A DNA stretch of 64,000 nt from contig CALCBD010000018.1 in the NCBI GenBank assembly GCA_937897985.1, positions 124,001 to 188,000 on the forward strand, read 5' to 3'. The stretch comes from an uncultured Paludibacter sp. GTDB lineage: Bacteria; Bacteroidota; Bacteroidia; Bacteroidales; Paludibacteraceae. Every line of letters begins with the position of its first letter. Within the stretch, counting starts at the first letter, position 1. Below the pieces are notes generated by a model. It did not search any database, was not told where the DNA came from, and was given only the letters and a program-made list of their open reading frames with translations. Below are positions 26,741 to 34,690 of this stretch, piece by piece. The translations under genes were made by a program, and so were the position numbers.

Positions 26741-27449
26741 ATAATGTAATGCCTGCTACAAAAAATGCATTTTTAGTGTATGGATTGGTGCCCAGTACGC
26801 CATAAACAGGAAGACTGAATTTGTCGGTGATAGCAATTGATTTGCTGACTTTCAATGCAATATTTGTTACTCCGAATCCTGTAGTTCCATAAACTGCATT
26901 ACTTTCGAAAAGTGATGCTCCGGCTATAAGTTTTGCATTTTCCGAAATCGGATAGCTTAATTCAATATAAGTTGAAAATGCCTGATCGCCATTCGTTTTT
27001 TTATCAGCTGCTCCTGCAAAAAAAGTATTCAGCGATGCGCTTATTGGAAATGATCCTGAACCAGAGTATGCCAGAGCGGCTTCAAATAAATGATCAGAAC
27101 CGGTTCCGTAATTGAAATAACTGTTCGAGAATCCCCAGTTATAGTCGGTAACAGTAAGTGCTAATGCGCTTGAAAGTGTGTAAGTTGCGTATAAATCAAC
27201 TTCTTTTACATTGCCCAGAAAGCTGCCTGATGCCCATGATCCGATGGTTAATTTGCCTGTGGTGAATGAAACATAGGGCTGTATATTAGGAGAGCCTAAA
27301 CCTGGATTTCCGGTAACTGTTCTGTCCTGAGGTATTCCGCGCCATACATAAGAGCTTACAAGATCGGCACCTGTCGAGAATTGAGCTTTAACGCTTGTTG
27401 AAATAGCTAATACCATGATGGCAGCTGTAAAAAATTTAATCCTTTTCAT
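26739..27449 (-). CDS. Putative outer-membrane porin-like barrel (TorF-like)
   Basis: The 236-residue protein has a signal peptide (KRIKFFTAAIMVLAISTSVKA) and then short amphipathic strands with GADLVSSYVWRGIPQDRT, NIQPYVSF and GSWASGSFLGNVKEVDLYATYTL, typical of the small putative-porin family called TorF-like. It ends in an aromatic/hydrophobic strand (FFVAGITL). Similar proteins are often found next to nitrogen or metal uptake genes. Its position ahead of glnK-3/amt-3 suggests an outer-membrane entry for a nitrogen source, which is inference. A -7-like CAAAGATA lies at 27550-27557. Confidence 0.7.
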   Translation of the reverse strand: MKRIKFFTAAIMVLAISTSVKAQFSTGADLVSSYVWRGIPQDRTVTGNPGLGSPNIQPYVSFTTGKLTIGSWASGSFLGNVKEVDLYATYTLSSALALTVTDYNWGFSNSYFNYGTGSDHLFEAALAYSGSGSFPISASLNTFFAGAADKKTNGDQAFSTYIELSYPISENAKLIAGASLFESNAVYGTTGFGVTNIALKVSKSIAITDKFSLPVYGVLGTNPYTKNAFFVAGITL

Positions 27450-28390
27450 ACTTTTTTTGTTTTAATTAGTGAATATTGTGTGTGTTTGAAAAAATTACAA
27501 AATGATATATAAAATCATATAAACATATCAAAAAGATTTTAAAACATTGCAAAGATATACAAAAGGATATTTAAATGACATAAATACAGACATAATAATA
27601 TTTGTATTTGTTTTCAGAAAAGATGTGTAAGTAAATAGTCTTATTTTGTTTCAATATGTAATTGTAAAATTAAAATAGATTACAAAAAGAAAGCTGTAAT
27701 TAAATTGATGTGGAATTTTGATTTGTAAAAAATCTGTTATATAACATAAAAAACGCCTCAAAATTGAAAGAGGCAGGTCGGAATCCTGAATATATTGAAG
27801 TGTGAATTTTAAAATGCTATATTTTTAATGCTGTTTAGCATATAATTCAGGAATAAAAATATAATATTGACATCGTGGTTATGAGAAACTGAATATATCA
27901 AAATGCTGATATATTTAGATTTTAAATTGCATTTTGGCAATCAAGTGTTTGAGATTATGAATTTAAACAGAAGGTAACAGAATAATGAAGTCTGATTTTT
28001 TATCAGCAGAAGGCCTGTACTGGTCTTTTCAGTAGTATCTGTGCATTTATAAATAATGCTAATCAGGGGCTGAGATTGTTTTTAGTTCAGGTTTATATAA
28101 ATAAGATAAAAGGACTGCGCTCCTGTTATGGTACAAAGCATCGAACCGGTCATATCGGCCTTAAGTCTGCTTATTTTAATTCTATGTGTTGTTGGGAACT
28201 CCGCGTTCAAAAAAAAATAAGATATGACATTCCCTGTCCGGCTCAATACCGGCTCAGTTACGTATGATTTGGTAAAGTCCTGATTTCCTCAAATCGGGTA
28301 AAAGATTGTAAAAAGTACTAAAACGATCACCGGAATAAGGTAATTCAACTCCTTATCCGCAATATCTGTAGCTTTGTGTTTACTGTATTA
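27450..28390. other. Long gene-free region between the porin-like gene and the GH13 gene
   Basis: Nothing protein-coding is convincing. Seen: a -7-like element for the porin gene (27550-27557), a terminator stem on the minus strand (27748-27774), an imperfect inverted repeat around 27783-27855 (TCCTGAAT arms), and the exact repeat TATATCA/TGATATA (27894-27913). The combination leaves room for a small minus-strand RNA; see findings. Confidence 0.5.
27748..27774 (-). terminator. Rho-independent terminator with no nearby coding gene upstream
   Basis: On the minus strand GCCTC (27774-27770) and GAGGC (27759-27755) form a stem with a 10-base AT loop, followed by G and six T (27753-27748). The nearest minus-strand stop codon upstream (GH13 gene) is about 615 bases away, so it may end a small RNA or a long 3' UTR. 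Confidence 0.6.
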
Positions 28391-30316
28391 CTATAATTTT
28401 TTCAGTATCATAGCCTGTAAACTGCCTAAAACTATATTTCCACCCCTGTGATTTTTTTCCGAAATCAAATCCTGATATTTTCCGCTTGCAATCGAAAAAG
28501 TTGCAGGTTTGGATTCAAGATTAAACATGACTATGATTTCATTTTCGTTGGCTTGTCGTTTATAGGCGAGTTTTTTTCCATCAGTAACTATAAACTCTGT
28601 CGTACCGTCGACGAGTACCGGATTGTCTTTTCGGATTTTAATCAGCTTTTTATAAAAATCAAAAGTATCCTGATTGAAACCGGTTTTATCGTATACAGGT
28701 TTAATATTCCTGATATTATTGCGGTTTTCAGGTTTAAATTTAAACTCTTTCCACCAGAGAGGTTTTCGTCCAAACGGATCATCGGCGCCCCACATTCCCA
28801 TTTCTTCACCATTCCAGATTTGAGGTGCACCTTCGGTGGTGAATAAATGGATCAGGTACAGACGAAGTCTGCTGTAACTTTCTTTGTTGGGTTTACCTGT
28901 CAGATAATCAGGGTTTTCGATAGGGTTGGCATGGTATTTATAATCATTTGAATTATAAAAATCAGTAAGCAGACGGGGTGTGTCGTGTGATGAAGATACA
29001 TTCATCATTGCTTTCAGATTTTTAATTTTCAGTTTACCCCAGTGATATTCAAGACTGTCTTTCAACTGAACGGCGTCGATGCTGTGATTGGTTTTGGCAA
29101 AGAAATAGCGAGCCGGACGATAAACCTGATAAAACATTACTGCATCAAAAATATCTCCCTGCATATACGGAGTCGGGTCCATTAATTTATCCGGCCATTT
29201 TTCCCACCAGATTTCTCCAATCAGATAGGCGTCGTCCTTCACCGAACGAACGAATTTCCGGTAATCGCGCCAGAAAGCGAGTCCGATCTGATCGGCCACG
29301 TCAAGCCGGTAGCCGTCGATTCCTGCGGATATGTTGCCATCAGGAGCCAGCCAACGCCGGCTAACATCAAAAATGTGTTGTTTTACTCCATCGTCCATAT
29401 TCCCTTCATAGGGTTTTCCATTGATTCGTTCGCCCCGGATATTTGTTTTCCGGAATTCAGGCATATATGCATTTCCGTACCAGCCATCATATCTGAATTC
29501 ATTTCCGGGAGTTTCAGGATTGTCAAAGGATCTGATATTGTACCAGTCTCTGAATTTTGAAGAGGTCTGATTTTTCAGAATATCGAGCCAAGCCCAGAAA
29601 ATAGTGCCGGTATGATTCCACGAATAATCAAGGATTACTTTGATGTTTCGCTGATGGCATTCATTTACTAATTTCAGAAACAACTTATCGGCCGATGTCC
29701 ATTTCCATGTGGAAGGGTCGGCAGGATTTTCAGCAGCCATTATTTTCAGATCACCTTTGGGATCGGGACCGAAATTGATATCAACATGATGATAATTTCT
29801 TGCATCATATTTATGAAGTGAAGGAGCATCATTGATCGGGTTTAAATATATTGCGTTAATTCCCAGCTCCTGAAGATAATCGAGTTTGTCGAGCACACCC
29901 TGCAAATCGCCTCCGTATCGTCTGTATTGAAGCAGGTCATTGAACGGTTGATCAGAATTTTTCATCCAATCGTCTTTCCCGAACCAGTCGCCGGTCCATT
30001 CACTTGTTTTCCAGCCTTCGGGAGGAACGATGTTCATGTTTGGAACCACCATATTTTCTATTCGCTGGTCGTTTGTTTTGTCTCCGTTGTTGAATCGTTC
30101 AACAAAAATCTGATACCAGATTGCATTTTTTGCCCATGCAGGTGGTTCGTTGAATGGAGTTGCAGCCATTACCGGGGAGGCGGAGAAAACAGTAAAAATG
30201 ATTAATGATAAAGTCCGGTCTTTGAGATTCAAAACCTTACCCGATCGGGTTAAAGTGTTTGAATGCATTAATTTCCGGCGATTCAGCAAGAAAATCGTGA
30301 TGTGTGGGATTTTCAT
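28391..30316 (-). CDS. Secreted GH13 alpha-amylase family enzyme (neopullulanase/cyclomaltodextrinase-like)
   Basis: The 641-residue protein has a GH13 catalytic domain from about residue 60. Visible are IKVILDYSWNHTG (region I), GYRLDVAD with the nucleophile Asp339, GEIWWE with the acid/base Glu368, and SSSHDTPR with Asp445. The family hydrolyses alpha-1,4 (and some alpha-1,6) bonds in starch, pullulan or cyclodextrins. A hydrophobic signal segment (SLIIFTVFSASPVMA) lies at about residues 36-51, unusually far from the first ATG, so translation may start later, for example at Met17 (30268). It is divergent from a second GH13 gene and shares its control region with a LacI-type operator. Confidence 0.9.
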   Translation of the reverse strand: MKIPHITIFLLNRRKLMHSNTLTRSGKVLNLKDRTLSLIIFTVFSASPVMAATPFNEPPAWAKNAIWYQIFVERFNNGDKTNDQRIENMVVPNMNIVPPEGWKTSEWTGDWFGKDDWMKNSDQPFNDLLQYRRYGGDLQGVLDKLDYLQELGINAIYLNPINDAPSLHKYDARNYHHVDINFGPDPKGDLKIMAAENPADPSTWKWTSADKLFLKLVNECHQRNIKVILDYSWNHTGTIFWAWLDILKNQTSSKFRDWYNIRSFDNPETPGNEFRYDGWYGNAYMPEFRKTNIRGERINGKPYEGNMDDGVKQHIFDVSRRWLAPDGNISAGIDGYRLDVADQIGLAFWRDYRKFVRSVKDDAYLIGEIWWEKWPDKLMDPTPYMQGDIFDAVMFYQVYRPARYFFAKTNHSIDAVQLKDSLEYHWGKLKIKNLKAMMNVSSSHDTPRLLTDFYNSNDYKYHANPIENPDYLTGKPNKESYSRLRLYLIHLFTTEGAPQIWNGEEMGMWGADDPFGRKPLWWKEFKFKPENRNNIRNIKPVYDKTGFNQDTFDFYKKLIKIRKDNPVLVDGTTEFIVTDGKKLAYKRQANENEIIVMFNLESKPATFSIASGKYQDLISEKNHRGGNIVLGSLQAMILKKL

Positions 30317-30363
30317 ATTATAAAGACGTTTTTGATAATTTTTAATGTGACAGAATTATGTTT

Positions 30364-30371
30364 CAAAGATA
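30364..30371 (-). promoter_or_regulatory. -7 element of the leftward GH13 gene
   Basis: TATCTTTG on the minus strand fits TAnnTTTG. No TTTG/TTG lies 19-21 bases upstream, so the promoter looks weak without an activator. The start codon is about 50 bases downstream. Confidence 0.5.
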
Positions 30372-30424
30372 AAACGAAAATAATGATGGAGAATAGCAGA
30401 ATGATTAAAAATAAAATTACTATC

Positions 30425-30440
30425 TTGCAAACGTTTGCAA
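30425..30440. promoter_or_regulatory. LacI-type operator in the divergent GH13 promoter region
   Basis: TTGCAAACGTTTGCAA is a perfect 16-base palindrome with the central CG typical of LacI/GalR-family sites. Its centre (30432.5) is 65 bases from the centre of the left -7 element and 66 from that of the right one. The same core recurs at 61975-61988. Confidence 0.7.
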
Positions 30441-30494
30441 AGAAAACTGTTCTTTTAAAGGGTTGAATGAATAATCATGATAAGGAGAATTATT

Positions 30495-30502
30495 TATATT
30501 TG
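30495..30502 (+). promoter_or_regulatory. -7 element of the rightward GH13 gene
   Basis: TATATTTG fits TAnnTTTG and lies 50 bases before the start codon at 30553. No -33 TTTG is present at the usual distance. Confidence 0.5.
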
Positions 30503-30552
30503 CGCAATTATTTATTTATCTAATTAAAAATTAAAACTTTGAGGCAACGGAC

Positions 30553-33285
30553 ATGAAAAAAATTACGCTTTCAATGTTGGTTTTATTAGTAACAACCTTT
30601 GCATGGTCGCAGATTGTAACATCAAATCCAACTTTTATAACCGAAGACTATACCGGTCAGATTGAAATAACTTTTGATGCAACAAAAGGAACAGCCGGTT
30701 TAAAAGATTACACCGGCGATGTATATGCACATACCGGAGTTTTTACCGAAGCAAGTCCGACTACCTGGGTACATGCACCGGTATGGGGTGACAATTCGGC
30801 AAAATATAAACTTAGCCCGCTTGGAAATAATAAGTGGAAGTTACTTATAACCCCTAATTTGTCAGGATATTACGGGTTGACAGCAGGTGAAAAGGTAACC
30901 AAACTTTGTTTTGTATTCAGAAGCGCCGACAAAACCAAGGAAGGAAAAGATGTGGGAGGTGCTGATATATTTATGCCGGTATACAAGGCCGGTTTAAATG
31001 TCGCATTTACATCACCCGCAAGCAATATAAGTGTGGCTGCCGGAACTGCTGTTGATTTTGCAGTCGGATCAACGGTTGCTGCCAATCTGAATTTATTAAT
31101 AAATAATACAAGTGTAAAAACTGCAACAGCAGCCACATCGCTTACCTATACCCATACTTTTTCGTCGGTTGGTGATTATACCGCTATTGCTTCGGCAACT
31201 GTAGGCGGAACTACTGTATACGACACAGTGAAAATCAACGTTCCCCAGGCAGTTGTAAATGCTGCCCGTCCTGCCGGAACTAAGGAAGGTGCAAATTATG
31301 TGGATAATTCAACTGTAACTCTGGTCTTGTATGCACCTTACAAATCGAGTGTTTATCTGATCGGTGAATTCAATGAATGGTCGCAGCTGAATCAGTATCA
31401 AATGAAAAAAGATGGTGATTACTGGTGGATTACACTTACCGGTTTGACTCCCGGAAAAATGTACGCTTACCAGTACCTTGTGGACGGAACTATAAAAGTG
31501 AGTGATCCTTATACCGAATTGGTTCTCGATCCGTGGAATGACAAATGGATCAATGAAAAATATGCCATTTATCCTGATTTAAAACCTTATCCTGAAGGAA
31601 AAACCGAAGGTCTTGTAGCTACTTTTCAAACTGCAAAACCGGCATATAGCTGGGAAGTTCCTTCGTTCACAATGCCTTCGCGCGAAAATATGGTAATTTA
31701 TGAAATGTTATTGCGCGACTTTACTCCCGAAGGATCTCTTGAAGCTGCAATCGGAAAGCTGGATTATCTGAAAACGCTCGGTGTTACCGGAGTAGAACTT
31801 ATGCCAATTCAGGAATTTGACGGAAACAACAGCTGGGGTTACAATCCCAACCATTATTTTGCACCCGATAAAGCCTACGGAACTCCGGAAACTTATAAAA
31901 GATTTATTGATGAATGTCATAAACGCGGAATGGCTGTGATTCTTGATATTGTGCTGAATCATGCCACCGGTATCAATCCTTATGCAATGATGTGGTGGAA
32001 CAGTACTGTCAGCAAACCATCTTCACAAAATCCATTCTTCAATGTCGATGCTCCTCATCCATACGGTGTTTTCAACGATTTTAACCATACATCAACGGCC
32101 ACAAGGGATATGTTCAAACGCATGGTTCAATACTGGATAACAGAATACAAGGTAGATGGTTACCGTCTCGATTTAACCAAAGGACTGACACAGACCTCGA
32201 GCAACGAATCTACTGCTTCCAATTACGACCAATCGCGTATCGACAATATTACAGTTTATTACAATGCTGCAAAAGAGGTGAAAAGTGATGTAATGTTTAT
32301 TCTCGAACATTTCTGTACCGGAAGCGAAGAAAATCAGTTGGCTTACAAGGGAATGTACCTTTGGCGTAATGTGAATAATGCATTTTCACAGTCGGCAATG
32401 GGTTATCAGAGCCAAAGTGATTTCAGTGCTATGAATGCCGGCCCGCGAAATTGGGTAGGTTATGCCGAAAGTCACGACGAGGAACGCAATTTCTATAAAG
32501 CAAAAGCCTTCGGTAGCGGTAATCTGACTACCGACTCAATTGCCAGAATTGCACGTGTTCCGTTAAATCTTGCTTTTGCTACGCTAATACCCGGACCGAA
32601 AATGATCTATGAGTTTGGTGAAATGGGTTATGATTATTCCATCGATTCGAACGGAGGACGAACAGGATCAAAACCATCGGCCTGGAGCTATCTCAATCTT
32701 GCCCACCGCAAGGCGGCTTATGATGCCGTTTCCAAAATAATTTCACTTCGTCGTTTGTATCCGCAAGCATTTACTACCGGACAGTTCGGACTTCAGATCA
32801 GTGAGGCAGATTGGAATGCGGGCAAAAGAATTGCTCTTACTCATGCCGATTTGAATATGGTGGTTTTGGGTAATTTCCGAACCGATGCTACTATCACAGC
32901 TAACCCAAGTTTTCAGAAAACAGGTACCTGGTACGAATTATTCTCGGGTCAGGAACTGAATGTTACAAATCAAACCATGGGTATTGATGTGGCACCGGGT
33001 AGTGTGAAAATATTTACCGACCGCAAAATTATTTTCAATACGGCTATCAATCAGCCGGACGCCATCTCCGACTGTGAAATATATCCTTCTAAAACTAATG
33101 GAACTGTCTATATATCAACCGATAATAATGTAAAATCAGTAAAAATATACAATCTGCAGGGTGCTGCCCAAATGTTTGTAACCGATAAAAAAGAAATTGA
33201 TTTACATCAACTGAACAGCGGATTATATTTAATGGAGGTAGTAACTGACAAAGCAAACAGCCTGCATAAAATCATTAAAGAATAA
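30553..33285 (+). CDS. Secreted multidomain GH13 enzyme with starch-binding-type domains and T9SS sorting domain
   Basis: The 910-residue product has a signal peptide (KKITLSMLVLLVTTFAWSQ), an N-terminal beta-rich domain (about 20-150), a bacterial Ig-like segment (about 150-235), and a CBM48/E-set domain (VYLIGEFNEWSQ, about 260-345). The GH13 barrel from about 380 to 740 has VILDIVLNHATG, GYRLDLTKG (nucleophile Asp540), FILEHF (Glu585) and AESHDEERN (Asp642). The last 75 residues (VKIYNLQGAA to LHKIIKE) are a type A T9SS sorting domain, so it is exported and probably surface-attached. The exact specificity (amylase, pullulanase or branching-type) is not readable. Confidence 0.92.
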   Translation: MKKITLSMLVLLVTTFAWSQIVTSNPTFITEDYTGQIEITFDATKGTAGLKDYTGDVYAHTGVFTEASPTTWVHAPVWGDNSAKYKLSPLGNNKWKLLITPNLSGYYGLTAGEKVTKLCFVFRSADKTKEGKDVGGADIFMPVYKAGLNVAFTSPASNISVAAGTAVDFAVGSTVAANLNLLINNTSVKTATAATSLTYTHTFSSVGDYTAIASATVGGTTVYDTVKINVPQAVVNAARPAGTKEGANYVDNSTVTLVLYAPYKSSVYLIGEFNEWSQLNQYQMKKDGDYWWITLTGLTPGKMYAYQYLVDGTIKVSDPYTELVLDPWNDKWINEKYAIYPDLKPYPEGKTEGLVATFQTAKPAYSWEVPSFTMPSRENMVIYEMLLRDFTPEGSLEAAIGKLDYLKTLGVTGVELMPIQEFDGNNSWGYNPNHYFAPDKAYGTPETYKRFIDECHKRGMAVILDIVLNHATGINPYAMMWWNSTVSKPSSQNPFFNVDAPHPYGVFNDFNHTSTATRDMFKRMVQYWITEYKVDGYRLDLTKGLTQTSSNESTASNYDQSRIDNITVYYNAAKEVKSDVMFILEHFCTGSEENQLAYKGMYLWRNVNNAFSQSAMGYQSQSDFSAMNAGPRNWVGYAESHDEERNFYKAKAFGSGNLTTDSIARIARVPLNLAFATLIPGPKMIYEFGEMGYDYSIDSNGGRTGSKPSAWSYLNLAHRKAAYDAVSKIISLRRLYPQAFTTGQFGLQISEADWNAGKRIALTHADLNMVVLGNFRTDATITANPSFQKTGTWYELFSGQELNVTNQTMGIDVAPGSVKIFTDRKIIFNTAINQPDAISDCEIYPSKTNGTVYISTDNNVKSVKIYNLQGAAQMFVTDKKEIDLHQLNSGLYLMEVVTDKANSLHKIIKE

Positions 33286-33678
33286 TTACTGATACTGTTT
33301 CGAAAATTTAATTTGTCTGACAACCTGTCGTAAACGGTTGCATTTCAATTGACTGAATGCAATCCTTACGGCAGGTTTTTTTATTGTATTATGACCTGAT
33401 TTTTTTGAGATCAGAATTAAAAGTAACTTGTTTTATTAGCTGATGTTATTGTTATAATTCGTCAAATGTGCTTAACAATCGCAACAATATGTACAAATCA
33501 TTTGTTTCAGCGATAATCATTTCCGGTAAGGGATGTTGAATGCACTTAGTAAGATACATTTAAACAGCATACAAATTTTTTGATAAATTCTGCTGAAGTA
33601 TGAATTTCGTGTACAAAATACTTCCCTTATTAGAAATTTAAAAATTCAGTTTCATATTAATATTTAAAAATTAACATT
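33286..33678. other. Region between the GH13 gene and the SRPBCC gene
   Basis: It holds the strong terminator at 33322-33382. The remaining 300 bases are AT-rich without a gene or a clear promoter match. Confidence 0.5.
33322..33382 (+). terminator. Rho-independent terminator of the rightward GH13 gene
   Basis: AACCTGTCGTAA (33322-33333) pairs with TTACGGCAGGTT (33366-33377), one G-U included, and an inner TTGCATT/AATGCAA extends the fold. A run of seven or more T follows from 33376. Confidence 0.8.
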
Positions 33679-34131
33679 ATGGCAGTTAATACAGTCAAAT
33701 TGCACAGAATTTTTGCAGCGCCGGTCGATAAAGTATATAAAGCCTTCGTTGACGCTGACGCTATGGCTTTCTGGTTACCACCTTATGGCTTTGTTTGCAA
33801 AGTACATCACATGGACACAAAAGTCGGAGGCACTTACAAAATGTCTTTCACAAATTTCAGTACCGGAAGCAGCCAGTCGTTTGGAGGTGAGTACCTGGAA
33901 ATTATTCCGGATAAATTATTGAAATATACAGATCGTTTTGACGATCCCAACATGCCGGGGCAAATTATTACAACTTTCGAATTCAGGGAAGTTTTGTGCG
34001 GTACCGAGCTGTTGGTAACTCAGGAGGGAATACCCGAAGTAATACCTGTTGAGTTTTGTTATTTAGGATGGCAGGAATCACTTGAAAAACTAAAACGTTT
34101 GGTTGAAACTAATGTGCCTGATGCACAATAA
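33679..34131 (+). CDS. SRPBCC/AHSA1-family protein
   Basis: The 150-residue protein has the START-like fold of AHSA1 homologs: VKLHRIFAAPVDKVYKAFVDADAMAFWLPP at the N-terminus, GGTYKMSFTNF, GGEYLEIIPDKLLKYTDRFDDP and LGWQESLEKLKRLVE at the C-terminus. These proteins bind small hydrophobic ligands or act as stress-related co-factors; no substrate can be inferred. A VOC-superfamily gene starts 16 bases after its stop, and the two families are often paired. Confidence 0.85.
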   Translation: MAVNTVKLHRIFAAPVDKVYKAFVDADAMAFWLPPYGFVCKVHHMDTKVGGTYKMSFTNFSTGSSQSFGGEYLEIIPDKLLKYTDRFDDPNMPGQIITTFEFREVLCGTELLVTQEGIPEVIPVEFCYLGWQESLEKLKRLVETNVPDAQ

Positions 34132-34147
34132 ATTACAATTTGCAGAT

Positions 34148-34570
34148 ATGACAAAACAAATTTTTATCAATTTAGCAGTAAAAGATCTTCAAAAGTCAAC
34201 AGAATTTTACTCTGCATTAGGATTTACAATTAATCCCCGATTTTCCGACGATACAGCAAAATGTATGGTTTGGAACGAGAATATTTATGTGATGCTTTTG
34301 ACACATGATAAATTTTCAGCCTTTGCCACCAAACCGATTGCTGATACAAAATCGAATGTTGCAGCACTTTTCTCCCTTTCGTTTGAAAGTATCGACGAAG
34401 TAAACAAAGTAATGACCAGCGGACTGGATGCCGGAGGCACTGAACCGGCTGAGTTGAGGGATTATGGTTTTATGTATCAGCGAACCATCGAAGATTTTGA
34501 CGGACACACCTGGGAAATATTTTTTATGGATATTTCTCAGTTTCCGGCAGAAGTAGCTGAAAATGAATAA
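34148..34570 (+). CDS. VOC-superfamily (glyoxalase/bleomycin-resistance-like) protein
   Basis: The 140-residue protein has the paired beta-alpha-beta-beta-beta modules of the VOC fold: QIFINLAVKDLQKSTEFYSALGFTINP, then MVWNENIYVMLLTHDKF, and a second half ending DFDGHTWEIFFMD, where the Glu is a usual metal ligand. ATG at 34148 begins the conserved part; the frame is open further upstream (34103) but that would overlap the SRPBCC gene. Substrate unknown. It converges on gldG, with a shared hairpin between. Confidence 0.87.
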   Translation: MTKQIFINLAVKDLQKSTEFYSALGFTINPRFSDDTAKCMVWNENIYVMLLTHDKFSAFATKPIADTKSNVAALFSLSFESIDEVNKVMTSGLDAGGTEPAELRDYGFMYQRTIEDFDGHTWEIFFMDISQFPAEVAENE

Positions 34571-34582
34571 ACCCGAAAAACT

Positions 34583-34631
34583 GATATTTCCTGTTCTATT
34601 CTGCTCCGGCTGAGTAAAAACAGGGAATATC
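34583..34631. terminator. Bidirectional terminator-like hairpin between the VOC gene and gldG
   Basis: GATATTTCCTGTT (34583-34595) pairs with AACAGGGAATATC (34619-34631) with one G-U; loop of 23 bases. It lies between convergent stop codons. T-rich sequence follows on the plus side only loosely. Confidence 0.5.
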
Positions 34632-34690
34632 TGAACTTTATTTCTTTATATCGTTTTTATCGTTTGATAATTAATGAGTTATCCTGCAGG

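Noticed and set aside
24743..27537. ATCAAAAAGAT at 24743-24753 and 27527-27537 as a shared nitrogen-regulator site
   Set aside because: Only two copies, at different distances from their -7 elements, in very AT-rich DNA; chance cannot be excluded.
28076..28267. 63-codon plus-strand frame before the GH13 gene
   Set aside because: No family resemblance and no promoter or start context; likely chance.
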